Shown: positions 1 to 11,577 of the stretch, piece after piece
Position numbering within the stretch: position 1 is the first letter of the stretch
Layout of the letters: every line of letters begins with the position of its first letter
NCBI GenBank assembly: GCA_021904315.1
Contig: CM038912.1
Location: forward strand, 10,317,061-10,381,060
Reading direction: 5' to 3'
From: Sphagnum magellanicum
Taxonomy: Eukaryota > Streptophyta > Sphagnopsida > Sphagnales > Sphagnaceae
Length of the DNA stretch: 64,000 bases
Notes under the pieces: generated by a model
Databases searched by the model: none
What the model was told of the DNA's origin: nothing
The model's input: only the letters and a program-made list of their open reading frames with translations
Position numbers and translations under genes: made by a program

Positions 1-457
1 AAGCAAGAAATGGAGGTCATCGCTAAATGGAAGCCTAGCAATGTGAGACATCTTTTGGGATGCATCCAGACTGTCAACTCTGAAATAGACAACAACTTCA
101 ACAAATGCATCACATAATATGCAATTTCTGTACTAAAATTGGATTTCAGATTCTCAAATTCACTATTGATCAAGATTTGATCCATTCTCAAAAAAAAGAT
201 TCTTTCAATGTCTTCTACAAGAATTGAACTCAGATGTCATTTTTGCAATCAAGCTGGAACTGCTTGACCTTGAAGTGGAAAGCCATGCTAGGGAGTGTAA
301 CATTCTTTTAAGCAAAAAAAACAGAGGTGGACATGAAAAGGGCTGCTATAGTTTGATATGTTTAGGGTTAGAAAAGGGTTTAGAGTGCAAGAGAAACCCC
401 CCCCCCCCAAGATTTTGATATCAATATCAACAACAAACCTAACATATATTTTCCATA
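1..457. other. Flank upstream of the Helitron, no gene seen
   Basis: No convincing gene. The stretch holds a 12-C homopolymer at 397-408. The true 5' terminus of the Helitron (expected to begin with TC after a host A) should lie in or left of this stretch, but I could not place it. The ORFs here are short and unlike any family I know. Confidence 0.4.
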
Positions 458-1086
458 ATGCCCAAAGACATACAAGAACGCATGCGTGCACTCATTACAC
501 AGCATGGTAGTGTTTTAGCAGCTTTGGTGGCCCTTTGGCAGCACCCAAAAGCTTAGCAGAATGACGAGCAAACTGACTCTTTGGAAAATCTTGTTCCACA
601 TATTAATGTTCCAGCAAAATTCAATCAAGACACATCAGAATCTACACCTGAATATCGCAATCACCTACAAAGAAAATGGCATGCCAAGTAACGTACAGAG
701 TCGATCGAGCTATCTGAAACGCCACAAGAATAAAGTAATTGTTTGTGTCAAGAACGGCGAACCATACAACAAACAGCAGCACATGCACAACCCTCTCTTG
801 GCAATGACGCATTGCAATTGTTTGGAGATAAAGACGCATCAGCCCCGAAACGATGGGATTATGGAGAAATGGACACAATCTATGGATTCTATAACGCGAA
901 AATGTGGATCAAAGAACGATTAGCAAAGTTGAACAACAACAACCTAGAATTTTTTCTATGTTGCGAGGATGGCAAAATTATGTTATCGTGTCTTCCTCCA
1001 ACACTACAAGAGTTGGAAGTTCTTTTAACGAACAAAGATAGAAGTGTCGTCAAATTTTGAGATTAGATCTGCATGTATAATTTAGT

Positions 1087-1091
1087 GTTGG
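1087..1091. repeat. Target-site duplication GTTGG (left), partner at 2066-2070
   Basis: GTTGG occurs directly on both sides of the solo LTR. Deleting the LTR and one GTTGG restores an uninterrupted Helitron reading frame across the site, which independently confirms these boundaries. Confidence 0.9.
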
Positions 1092-2065
1092 TGATGCACT
1101 CCCAACTCCTTAAAGGGCTCAAATGTGAGCCCAAGTAGAAAACAGCGAAAAAGGAGGAGTTGGAGCACGCTCCCTAGCTCACAACCATTTGAGGGGTAGA
1201 GGGGGGGGTTGGAGCTCCGGGATGGGACTAGGAAGAGTTGACAAGCTTTAGTCACTCACACGGGCCTACACACAACCCCCACAAAGTGGTTAGTGCAAAG
1301 TCGGAGCACCCTTGGTGCTAGGACGAGCCACGGGCAACACAGACACACGAGACTCACCACGGCCCGGACTTGGGGGAAGCCACCACCTTCCCCCTTATAG
1401 TATACTCTGTGACTCTCCACGGAGGCTACATCCAAATGGCTATTTTTTTCCCGGGACTCCCGAGTGGGAGTCCCAAAATCGCGCCTAATGGGACTCCTGG
1501 GACTTTAGAGCCCCATAACTTTGCGAGCAGACCTTGGATCGCAATGTGGTCTAAAGCAAAGTTGTAGCTCTCGTCGAGAGCTTTCCAATGCCGTGTTGCA
1601 CTCCCGAATCGGACATCGGGAAGAGGTCGATTCTCGACTTTTTGTGGTCGGGAGTCAAACTAGCAGTTCGACTCCCGACCCTTCTTTTGGCCATAACTTG
1701 TGTTTCAGATGTCCAAATGAGCCAAGCGAGCCCATTTTAAACATCTACGCTCTAAGAGCTTTCCAATGATATAAAGAACGTCACAAGCCATTGAGGTTTG
1801 ACCCCTGCAATCGCTCTCTGAAGTTTCAGGAGTCCACCGGGACTCCATCTCCCCAAGTGGGAGTTGCCTTGGGAGTGTGAGTGTTTACTCCCTCACACTC
1901 CCTAGCATTTTCTTGCACTCCCGTGAGTATGTGATGTGACTCCCGGGCTTCCTTTTGCCTTGACTCCCAGGCTTCCTCTTGGCTTAACTCCCGGGCTTCC
2001 TCTTGGCCCGCACCCTTGCAATTCCCTTTTGCCTTGGTCGCAAGCCCAAAGCTAGGGTTACGACA
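1092..2065 (-). mobile_element. Solo LTR (family L1, copy 1) inserted in the Helitron
   Basis: A 974-bp block starts TGATGCAC and ends TTACGACA (TG...CA). It is flanked by perfect 5-bp duplications GTTGG at 1087-1091 and 2066-2070. The same sequence recurs at 14677-15456 (opposite orientation) and 36425-37317. On the - strand a TATA-like CTATAAGGGGGAAGG lies near 1385-1400 and is conserved in all three copies, so I orient the LTR on the - strand. No internal region remains, which indicates recombination between two former LTRs. Confidence 0.9.
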
Positions 2066-2665
2066 GTTGGCATTCACTTCATTTGGTGCCAAAGTTGATG
2101 AGTCGGTAACAAGAGGCATTGGATCGTACTCCTTTTGCATTCAAGGTGAGCTTTATCACAAAATCGGATCCCTATGTCATGCCAAAGAATAGTGTTCACA
2201 GTTTACATAGTTATACATTCATGATACGGAGAGCCAACGTCAAAACTGCCATGCCGTTATGCCATCGCTTGATCCAACAACATTGGATCAATTGTTGACC
2301 ATCATGTACAATATTAATCCCTATGTTGAAGTGTTCAAAATGGCAAGGGATATGATGGCAATAGAAGGTGCTCCCACAAATCTGAAATTGCATCTCATTG
2401 GTTCTCGAACAAAGGATGTTTGCCGATACAATGTGCCGACGGCCGATGAAGTCGCTACATTAATGGTAGGAGATGGTTCTGAAGTTGTAGACAAATGTGA
2501 TGTCGTCGTTGTTCAACAAGCTAGCCCATTTCAACGCATTTCAGAGCTACATGTGGGATACATGGCTCTACATTATCCGTTGTTATTTCCTTATGGTGAA
2601 GATGGATGGCATCCAAATATTCCGCTCAATGGTGTTGTTGTTGATGGAAATTTGGATGAAGACCA

Positions 2666-4660
2666 ATGCAAGAATTTGAGCATCAAAGAAAACATCACAA
2701 TGTGACAATGGCCAAATTTTACGATTATCAACTTCAACATCGAGACACTGATGGCATTGCGTTGCTTCGGGGTGATCGTTTGAGGCATCAATACATTGTG
2801 GATGCTTATGCGGCTATTGAACAAAACCGCTTGAAATATTTGCACCTAAATAAAAAAAAACTTCATGCAAATCTTTATCAAGGCCTTCAAGACGCCATCA
2901 CTACAGGTGACAATAGCACTGCTACTATCGGACAAAGGATCATTCTACCATCTTCTTCCATAATAGGTCCACATCACATGGTTCAGAATTATCAAGATGC
3001 CATGGCAATCTGCAGATAGGCCTGCAGCCTGGATGCGTTTGTTACATTCACTTGCAATCCCCAACGGCCTAAGATGAAGAAAGCGTTGGTACTCAGACAA
3101 CAACCTTAGGATCGACCGGATTTGGTAACCTGGGTGTTCAAAATCAAGCTAAAGGAGTTGATCAATGACATTCACAAGAAGCATATTCTAGGATGCACGA
3201 TTGCGGAAATCTATGTCATTGAATTTCAAAAACGTGGGTTGTTGCATGCACACATTCTCATCTTCTTTGCCAAAGACTACAAGCCACACACGGTCAAGGA
3301 TGTAGACTGCATGATCAATGCTAAACTTCCGAATCCAGAGATAAACAAGTTGGCCCATAAGACAGTTGCAAGATGCATGATGCATGGTCCATGTGGAGCT
3401 ACGTTTCCAAATGCCCCATGCATGGAAGAAGGCAAATGCAAAAAACAATATCCACGCAAGTTCCAATTCGAGACGGTGACAAATGTAAACGGATATCCTA
3501 TTTATCAACGTAGAGATATGGGGTGCACACTTTTGGTTCATGGCGTTGAATTGGACAATCATTGGGTGGTACCACACAATGTCTATTTGTCAACCAAATA
3601 TGATACGCACATCAACATTGAGGTCTGCAACAACATTCGTGTAGTCAACTATCTATTCAAATACATTTATAAAGGACATGATCGTGCAACTATTGAAATT
3701 TCATGCCAAAATGACAATGCCACCGAAGGGAATGTGGTCGAAGTCGATGAAATTAAAAAATATCTTGACTGTCGTTATGTATCTACATTGGAAGCAGCGT
3801 GGTGCATCTTCAAATTTGATATGCATGAGCGGTTTCATGCCGTTGAGCGTCTGCAATACCATTTGCCCAATCAACAAATGGTGATGTTCGACGATGATGA
3901 TGATGTGCAAGAAGTGGCAACACGGTCAGCCATTCCCAGAACGATGTTAACGAAACGGTTCAAAACAAACCAAGAATCGAAAGCTGCACGAAGCCTTATG
4001 TTCGATCAATTCCCTTAGCAATGGGTGTGGAATCAGAAATTGAAGCGATGGACAATGCGCAAGAGAGGCTTTGCCATTGGTCGCATGTATTATGCACACC
4101 CGACATCAGGTGAACGTTATTATTTGCGAATGCTGCTGAACTGCGTCAAAGGTGCCACATCCTACGAGCATTTGTGGACAGTGGATGGCACATAGCATGA
4201 CACATTCAAAGATGCATGCATTGCAATGGGTTTGCTTGCAGACGACAATGAATGGCGTCAAGCCTTGGAAGAAGCCGAACTTTAGGCCTCAGGACGATAG
4301 TTGTGTGACATGTTTGCTTCCATGCTGATGTTTTGTGAGGTGACGAATCCCAAATAGCTATGGGATGCACATTGGGAGTCTTTGAATGATGACATTGAAG
4401 CAATGACACACCATGAGCATGATGATCCAGCTGTTACCCTTTCTGAGGATGCGCTGAAGGATCGTGCATTGTATGAGATTGATAAAGTTCTCATCCGCAA
4501 CGGACACTGCCTGGAAGATTTTCCAATGCTTCCCAAGTCTAATTACATCCCTTCTATTCATGGGGGAAATTGATTGGTCCAAGAAGAACTGGCTTATGAA
4601 CAACATTCACAGATGCAAAAATGCAGAAGATAGGCTCAATGATGATTAGCGTAACGCATA
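2666..4660 (+). pseudogene. Helitron Rep (HUH endonuclease) domain
   Basis: One frame, broken by several stops, carries the hallmarks of the Helitron replication initiator. It has the motif F-T-C-N-P near 3040-3065, the metal-binding His-x-His (H-A-H) at 3245-3253 inside E-F-Q-K-R-G-L-L-H-A-H, and the tyrosine motif N-Y-L-F-K-Y-I-Y-K-G-H-D near 3640-3680. In intact elements this domain nicks and joins single-stranded transposon ends through its tyrosines. The longest uninterrupted stretch is 3122-4018 (298 codons). Stops occur near 3017, 3107, 4016, 4195 and 4285. The frame holds until a shift just before the helicase Walker A motif. Function is lost in this copy. Confidence 0.88.
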
Positions 4661-4689
4661 TGAAACTATTTTGACTGTTGTGACAAACA

Positions 4690-6076
4690 AAAAGGGCAAA
4701 CTATTTTTTGTGTGTGGCAGTGGTGGAACCGGCAAAACATTTGTTTAAACAACGCTTCTATCTCGTCTACAAGGGGCAAAGCAAAATTGTGCTTGCAGTT
4801 GCCTCATCAAGAATTGCATCTTTGTTGCTTCTAGGCGGCAGAACCGCCCATTCAAGATTCAAGATTCTAATTAATCTACATGATGAGTCGACTTACAACA
4901 TCGCACAACAGATGAAAGTGGCCGAATTGGTGTGTAAAGTTGATCTAATCATTTGGGATGAGGCACCGATGATGCATCGGTGAGCTTTCGAAACTATTGA
5001 TCGGACCCTACGTGATTTGATGTAATTGGATGACGCACTAGCAACCGAGAAAATCTTTGGTGGGAAAACCATGGTCCTTGGTGGGGATTTTCATCAAATC
5101 ATGCTTGTTGTTCCTAAGGGAGGACGAGAAGACATTGTTAGTGTTTCGTTGCTTCAATCACATCTTTGGCAACATGTTACGATTCTTTGTCTTCATATCA
5201 ACATGCAAATCATCGTGCTAATTCTGAAAAGCAGCGAGAGTTTGCCAAATGGGTGTTGAGTGCAGTCTTCTTGCCATTGTAGAAGAAGAAGGTGTTGATC
5301 CAGATTGGATCAAGATTCCATCCCATATGAAGCTGCCAGTAGAAGATTGCAGCTTAAGAGGATTAATCCGAACCATCTATCTGAATCACCAACGCCACTC
5401 TAGAGATACCATGTATCTTATGCAACGAATCATTCTGGCCCCAAAAATACTAACGTTATGTGAAGTCAACAATGCAATTCTAGAATCGCTATTTGAAGAA
5501 TTGCACATGTACTTGAGCACAAATTCTTTGACTTCGATAGAAGAAGGTGCAAGTGCTGCTGTAGGAGTTTCAATGGATTCATTGTATCCGGTGGAATTTT
5601 TGAACACTTTGCAATTTAGCGGTATCGCAAATCATAAGCTGGAACTCAAAGTGGGTGTGCCAATCCTTTTGTTGCGCAATCTCAATCAATCAATAAGATT
5701 GTGCAATGGTACGAAGTTGATTGTCAAGAGATTGGGTGAGCGTGTCATTGAAACGGATATCATCACAGGGAACAATGTCGGCAAACATGTGTTCATACCT
5801 CGCATCATCATGTCCCCCTCCGGGATTGATTGGCCATTTGTTTTGCGTTGTCGTCAATTTCCTATTTGAGTGGCATTTGCAATCACAATCAACAAGAGTC
5901 AAGGTCAGACACTAAACAACGTTGGGGTGTATTTTTCGTCTCCGGTCTATTCCCATGGTCAGCTATATATTACTATCTCACGAGTCATAAGCAATGGAAA
6001 CATCAAGATTTTCAGTGGCCAGGGTCCCGATGGATACATGCGGAATGTTGTATATAAAGAGGTTTTGGAAATGTAG
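4690..6076 (+). pseudogene. Helitron PIF1-like helicase domain
   Basis: The Walker A motif G-S-G-G-T-G-K-T lies at 4716-4739, in a different frame from what follows. After a frame change near 4770 the helicase continues with A-S-S-x-I-A and G-G-R-T-A-H-S-R-F. Walker B is W-D-E-A-P-M near 4950-4970, and the G-G-D-F-H-Q-I motif lies near 5085-5105. A further shift leads to 5249-5869. The C-terminal A-F-A-I-T-I-N-K-S-Q-G-Q-T motif (5870-5910) is followed by S-H-G-Q-L-Y and S-R-V, ending at a stop near 6076. This is the superfamily 1B helicase that unwinds DNA during Helitron transposition. It is broken by at least three frame changes and several stops. Confidence 0.9.
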
Positions 6077-6106
6077 TTTGTAATTGTAATTTTGTAATAT
6101 GTACCG

Positions 6107-6151
6107 TCAATTACACACACACTTGTGCATTAGGCACAAGGTTCAAACTAA
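6107..6151 (+). other. Helitron 3' terminus: hairpin and CTAA end
   Basis: The stem CTTGTGC / GCACAAG with loop ATTAG (6122-6140) is followed by a short spacer and CTAA (6148-6151), then T. This matches the Helitron rule: a subterminal hairpin, a CTRR end and insertion before T. The copy at 52219 has the same architecture with a compensated stem change (see findings). Confidence 0.85.
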
Positions 6152-6154
6152 TGA

Positions 6155-6860
6155 CTTATATGTTTAAAGACATGTTTTAAATGTGCATGGTAGGAAGTAC
6201 TTACATGTTTTGAACCATGCCAAAAGCATGGTAACCAAGGACTTACATGTTTTGAAACATGTAAAAGACATGCCAAGAAGGAGTTACATGGTTCTATCAT
6301 GTTTTTGCCATTTTTCCACCATTTAAGCCCATATTTGCATATACTTCAACATGTAATTCCTTCTCAATATGTTTGTGGCATGTTTTAAAACATCTACTTC
6401 TTTTTTAGCATGCTTCCATTATGTTTCAAACTTGTTTCGAAACATGTACACCTTTTTCAAAATGTTTCAAAACATTTAAGTCTTTCCCTACATGTTTTTG
6501 GCATGTTTCCAAACATTAATTCCTTCTCAATATGTTTCAAAAATGAAAGCATATAACTCCTTTTTGGCATGTTTCTAACATGTTTCAAAGCATGTAAGTC
6601 CTTAACATGTTTTAAGCTTGTTCGAAAGTATGTAAACCCTTCTCAACATGTTCTAGGACATGTAAGTCCTTAACATGTTTATGGCATGTTTTAATACATC
6701 TAAATCCCCCAACATATTACAAGGATATTCAAAATTAATATGTAAGCCCTTATGGACATGTTTCAAAATGTGTAAGTTTTTTTAACAAGTTTTTAGCATG
6801 TTTTTAAACATGTAATTAATCATTCCCAACAAGTTTCAAATCCTTTTCAACATGTTTTAG
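6155..6860. repeat. Degenerate array of palindromic ACATGTTT..AAACATGT units
   Basis: About 700 bp made of many imperfect copies of a short unit resembling AACATGTTTCAAAACATGTAAGTCCTT. The core ACATGT is self-complementary. Unit length varies, mostly 25-45 bp. The array begins immediately after the Helitron 3' end. No coding potential is seen. Confidence 0.7.
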
Positions 6861-8986
6861 AGTGCATATAAAGGTGCAAACAAGATAAAACAAACCAATG
6901 GCAATAGTTTAAGAAAGGACTGCATATATTTTTGCCCAAAAATAATTTGTTCATACAAATGAATTTTGGAACAATTATTTTTACAAATTTTATAATAAAT
7001 GCATATAATTTTCTAGGTAGATGAGTGTTTTTTTTAAATTGAATAAATATCTTTTTTTGAAAATGTGTTGATTCCTTGTAAATTCAATGTTTCATCTCTA
7101 AAATTGATAACAATGTCAAATTATAACCAAAAAAAAAAAAAGATTGTTTTTTTTTTTTTTTGGTATAATAAACTACAACTTTTTTTAACACATCATGTAC
7201 ATTATACCCCATTTATATGTTGTAAAGGACTTTTGAAGCTCTAAAATTCTAAATCAACTTTGGAAAGTTCTTTGAATTTTTAAAGTTTTTGAATTTCACA
7301 TATTTTAGGGTATCAATGTTTTTCGAATGTGGCTAATAGGTCTTTATCTTTTTTATTTTTTCCATCAATTTTATTTTATTATATGAGTCCTTTTGATAGT
7401 CCTTCACAAGATTGATCCATTCTGATACAATAGGTGTTCACTTTCAAAGGTCCTAAATCAAAACTTAAACTTAAAATTTTATCAAATGGATTTTTTGTTT
7501 GAGTTCTTTGACATTCATATGAATGAGAAAGGAACAACTTGTCATGATTGCCATGGTTTTAAATGGTAAAACATAAATATTCCTCCAATCTTGACTATTT
7601 TTAAGGCCCATTTAACATACTTTTTGGCTTGTTTTATTATGATTGCACCCATAAAACCATCTATGCGCAATGTTTCTTTGTTGAATCCAATTTTTTTTGA
7701 AAACTTATAACTTTTAATAAACTTATCCAAATTGGAAATATGACCCCATTATCATATAACTTTTGTTAAGAAATTTTCAATCACATGTAAATAATTTCAA
7801 TTATCCACAATTTTAATTTTAAATTATTTTATGGATGTTTGGGTTCCTTTTGGCAAAATCTATATATAAAAAAAGTATTTTATTTTCGCTATGTAAGGCT
7901 ACTTTCTTATTAAAATCATTGAAAATTTTCCAAATATACAAAGATCATTCAACTGAAATGTGTTTTGACTGTCAAATTTCATTCAAAATAAGAAAAAATT
8001 AATAAGTGAAGAACTTTCTAAAACATGGGAAATCCTAAACTTTTGAAACATTTCACAACTTATCTTTACAATTCAAGGGAAACTCCATTTTTGAATTAAC
8101 ATTCTAAAGTTTCCAAAATTTAAACATGTTTATAAATCCTTTTGAATCTTATAATACTTTTTGACACATGGAAAATTTATACTCAATTAATTGAATATAA
8201 TAGATAATGACCTTGCAAGGACTTGAACCATATACCAACAATGAATCAAGAACAACAAAATAAACAACCAAGTAATGAAATTCATCTAAGGTAACAATTT
8301 GAAATACTTAAAACAATCAAGCCAATAATTAACAAGAAGGAAATAATGAAAAAACAAGGAAATTTATATGCAACAAATATTAACAAGAAAATCAAAAAAT
8401 AGCAAACTAGAAAAAAAATTATAACTTGATCAACAAATACACACACACACACACACACACACACAATTATAAAGGGAAAAAATTAAATGAGCAAATATAA
8501 CAAGCAAGAAAACCAATGAACAAGGAAAATAAAATGAAGTTTTTTTTAAACAAGTAAGAAAAAAGTAAGTAAAACTAACAAGCAAATCAAATGAGTGGGA
8601 AACTCAATTTTGAATTTTCAAAACTTGGGGTAGAAGCAAGACCTGTGAACTTCAAAATATCAAAATGTGACACCTCAAGATTTGGATGGGGAAAAATAAA
8701 TAAATAAAAGAAAATATTTTTAAATTTGAAACCTATATCTATAATATGCCAAATTAGTTTGAAACAAGGTTTTGGCTTCACATTGAGTTTCAAATGTTTT
8801 GACAACCCAATTGTATTTCCATGGTCCTTGATTATTGTCCATGTTTTAAAAACATGTCACTCAAATAACATTTGGGCAAATTTTATAACAAACTTCCAAA
8901 ACATGCACCACAAACTAACATATGGTTTTCCCCAAGGGTGGCTAACCTTTTAGGACATGTCTTTATGAGGTTAGCAAAAAATGGAA
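6861..8986. other. AT-rich spacer with (AC)13 microsatellite
   Basis: No gene is recognisable. It contains long A/T runs near 7128-7160 and a perfect AC dinucleotide repeat at 8439-8464. Confidence 0.6.
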
Positions 8987-9220
8987 TGTTGAAAGAATGC
9001 ACTAAGGTCAAATTATTAATCCCTAGCTAAGATTGTTATAAATGAACTCTAAGTTTACAAAACAAGAAAAATGCATCAACACCAAATATTAAAAGAAGCT
9101 CTTAGAATCTACCCATAAAGAGAATAAGTTTTAAATCCTTATAATTGCAACAACACCATACATTATTAGAAAAGCTACAATAATTATCTATAACAATTAG
9201 TGCAAATATTAGTTTATGTA
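8987..9220 (-). repeat. Copia-like 3' LTR (partial)
   Basis: It aligns by eye with 12052-12300: same start, a shared ATAA-rich core and a shared tract reading caacaccatacaatattag. Similarity fades after about 9220. Confidence 0.55.
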
Positions 9221-10004
9221 AAGGTATACATAAGAAATTTCCCATAATAATGTCATTTTCAAATAATTTTAAGTTTTTTAAGTAACAAAGAACATTAATT
9301 ACATTTTTTTAAAAGTGTTTTTCAGTACTCCATATTCATTAGATCCATTTCAAATTTATTCAAATTTGGGCTCCACACTACTTTGCACTACCAATGATGA
9401 TCACTTGACATATGGTCAAAATCTTAATATATAAAAAAACTAAATGATTATGAAAAGAAAGATGATTAGTTACCTAGCACCATTAATCCATGATCATATG
9501 AAGTGTCCATGAAATCATATACATCTCCTTAAATTGGGTTATTCCTCCATTGCTTAAAGAATATCTAGGTGGTTGGCCTAACAAAAACCTAATCTTCAAT
9601 TTTCCAACCTACTATCATGTCCACTATGGGTTTAAATAGTTCCTTTATTCATGACAAACTTCAACCCCTTCACAATGGCACAAACACTAAAACAAACCTT
9701 GAAACCTACTTCCTTACTATTGGCATGACAACAACTTATCCAAAAAGTCCCTTCTTCCACTTTCATCCCCTATTTCTAATCCACATAAATTAACAATCGC
9801 AAGCCAATGGATAGTTGGGTGTGGGGAACTCTTCTTACACAACTATGGCTATGGTTCTTCCCTCCTTGCTTTAAATTCACCTCCTACCTACCTTGCACCT
9901 ACCTCACACACAAATCAACAATAATAACCTAAAGCATGACCACACAATCTTTTGTTTATATTTTCTTGAATATATATTTCATTCTTATATTATCCTTCTC
10001 TTTT

Positions 10005-10177
10005 TGTTGTGACCTATAGTGTCGTGACGTTCGGTGTCGTAAGGGTGTAAATCCATAGTAAACTCTAATGAACAAAACGACTAAAACTAGTCAAAGTAGA
10101 AACTAATCAACCAAAAAGAAATGCATGCACATATATATACAATGCACAAGAGGAGGTTGAGATGAAATTCTCATGTA
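10005..10177 (-). repeat. Terminal block A'' of the gypsy family
   Basis: 173 bp sharing sequence with 40558-40734 and 41028-41204. All three start TGT[C/T]GTGAC on the + strand. It directly follows the G18 polypurine tract in element orientation. Confidence 0.8.
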
Positions 10178-10195
10178 CCCCCCCCCCCCCCCCCC
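10178..10195 (-). other. Polypurine tract (G18 on - strand)
   Basis: A run of 18 C on the + strand sits between the PHD-finger reading frame and terminal block A''. It is equivalent to the 8-base run at 41205-41212. Its position fits the plus-strand primer of an LTR element. Confidence 0.65.
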
Positions 10196-10255
10196 AAGCC
10201 CTAAGTCGGGAAAAGCATGGCATGGTCTGAGTAGAAATCAAGGTGTTGCAGGAGA

Positions 10256-11005
10256 ACATGATGAACAGTACCAAATGTCGGTGGAAACTTGAATGAACTT
10301 TAGCTTGAGGCAAAATAGATGATATCCGCCATTACAATTATCACAAAGCAGCATTTAATCAACATCGTTTATCCTTTGACATACTTGACATGGATAGTCA
10401 AGTGGAGGAATCCAAGTTAACATGATGATGGTAGGGTCCAAGTTTGGCATGTGGCAGGGCGTATAGTTTTTGGAATGATCCCAAATTATGCGTCCGTTAG
10501 CTCTTTGCAACTCCAACACACCTGAATGCCTGATCGCCTTAATCCTCAAGATAGTGCGATTGGAAGAAATGTCTAGAGTATCATTAGGTTGTCGCTAGAG
10601 ATACACAAAATCACCAACATCAAATTGTCTCACCTTAGGTTTGTAACTGCCACCTCGTGTGTGTGCATACCGTAAGGTGTCTCGATGTTGTGCAATGGAC
10701 AAGTTCTCCATGGCCATGGGCAGAATCCTCCTGAATAAATCAGCCCTCTCTGCGATGACCCTAACCCAAGTGGATGGGGAGTCCAAATCCACAACCTGGT
10801 CCATTTGAATAGCAATGGAAGAGGGTGGAATGGGATGTTTCCCAAAAAGTAGAAAGTAAGGAGAAAAATGAGACAAAGAGGCATGTTTGGACATCTTGTA
10901 ATCCATGGTGATATAAGGTAGGGCCAGGTCCCAATCCTCTTTGTTCCCAGTGAGGCAAATCTTTCGAAGTCCCTTTTTGCATATCTAAACCATCCTCTCT
11001 ACAAG
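10256..11005 (-). pseudogene. Integrase C-terminal region plus PHD finger (copy 1)
   Basis: In - strand order it shows the end of the integrase core G-L-V-E-R-M-V, where the Glu codon (10997-10999) would be the third catalytic acid. Next comes the F-D-V-G-D-F-V-Y-L tract of the integrase C-terminal SH3-like part, then a Cys4-His-Cys3 PHD finger at 10390-10256. The PHD finger has C-x2-C, C-D-N-C, Y-H, F-C and W-Y-C-S-S-C. Stops occur at least near 10600 and 10351, and one comes right after the E-R-M-V motif. Relative to the copy at 41 kb this fragment keeps the integrase Glu and the PHD Trp, both lost there. Confidence 0.8.
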
Positions 11006-11019
11006 GCCACCTAGGTCGG

Positions 11020-11577
11020 TCAATTTAACTTGCAATCTACAAATGTTATTCCAACTTCAAACAGCTCTTCTAAGTTGGAGGATCTAACGCTTTATTTTCA
11101 AATGATCATGATCACCATGACACCATTATTAAAGCATGGATTTTGCTCTAGCTTTTCTTTGCAATCAAAGAAAATTAAAATTATCTCTTGTTATTTTATC
11201 TTGCAAATGACCCATTAATGAATCAATAGTTGGTGAAATGTTGATTCTTGATATTACCTAATTAGGTGGTTCATATAAATTTGGTAATTTACATTCAAAA
11301 TGATCTCCATTAGGTCTTCGTCAAGAATCCTTACACCAATATTAAAGCAAGTTGAACAAGGATGTGCTTGAAATCCTTCAAATATGCTTCAACTCCAAGT
11401 TGTCTTTAGTAATCTTGAAGAATTAAAGTTTGTTGTAAAGCTACAATCTTCAAACAAGGTCATCAATCTCATACTGAATTCATAATAGTGCTCATGCATC
11501 CTTTGGATCATTAAGATCACCAATGTTTGATAATATTTTGTCTTGAACAAAAGTTATTAAAAAAGTCATTTGAGAAA
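11020..11577 (-). pseudogene. Copia-type gag remnant
   Basis: On the - strand, after allowing stops and one or two frame changes, the translation shows the pattern of copia gag (UBN2-like). It reads D-P-K-D-A, a Q-Y-E-I-D tract, L-Y-N-K-L, a decayed Y-L-K-D-F-K-H-I-L-V-Q-L equivalent, then I-L-D-E-D-L-M-E-I-I-L. In an intact element this protein forms the virus-like particle. No open frame longer than about 60 codons remains. Confidence 0.6.

Larger units (their letters stand above)
458..2705 (+). pseudogene. Helitron protein, N-terminal region, interrupted by solo LTR
   Basis: The reading frame starting at ATG 458 is recognisable, with stops, up to the insertion at 1091. It includes a tract near 880-1060 with the Helitron N-terminal pattern: a CC pair followed by acidic residue-Gly-Lys and a Leu/Pro-rich stretch. 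It resumes after 2065 in a frame shifted exactly as the 974-bp LTR plus 5-bp duplication predicts. If that insertion is ignored the frame reads straight through the site. The second half (2259-2705) carries the NPYV tract and the H-Y-P-L-L-F-P-Y-G-E-D-G-W motif typical of the region before Rep. A frame change follows near 2660. Known family role: the domain preceding the Rep endonuclease; its exact function is unclear. Confidence 0.8.
458..6151 (+). mobile_element. Decayed autonomous-type Helitron (RepHel)
   Basis: A rolling-circle Helitron whose protein remnants run from an ATG at 458 to about 6076. It ends in a typical 3' terminus: a hairpin, then CTAA at 6148-6151, followed by T. Visible parts in order are the N-terminal Helitron-like region, a Rep nuclease with an HUH-type His pair, and a PIF1-like helicase. 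At least five frame changes and many stops make it non-functional. A 974-bp solo LTR splits the N-terminal coding part. The 5' terminus is not identified, so the left limit is the first plausible ATG. A second copy of only the 3' end lies at 51984-52219. Confidence 0.85.
10005..11009 (-). mobile_element. 3' fragment of methyltransferase-type gypsy family (copy 1)
   Basis: About 1 kb closely matching 41028-42020 of the large element. In - strand order it holds the end of the integrase core, integrase C-terminal part, PHD finger, an 18-G polypurine tract (C run at 10178-10195), then terminal block A. The match stops abruptly near 11009 (5' truncation), and at 10005 on the other side, exactly where block A also ends at 40558. 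It is nested in the copia-like element. Confidence 0.85.
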
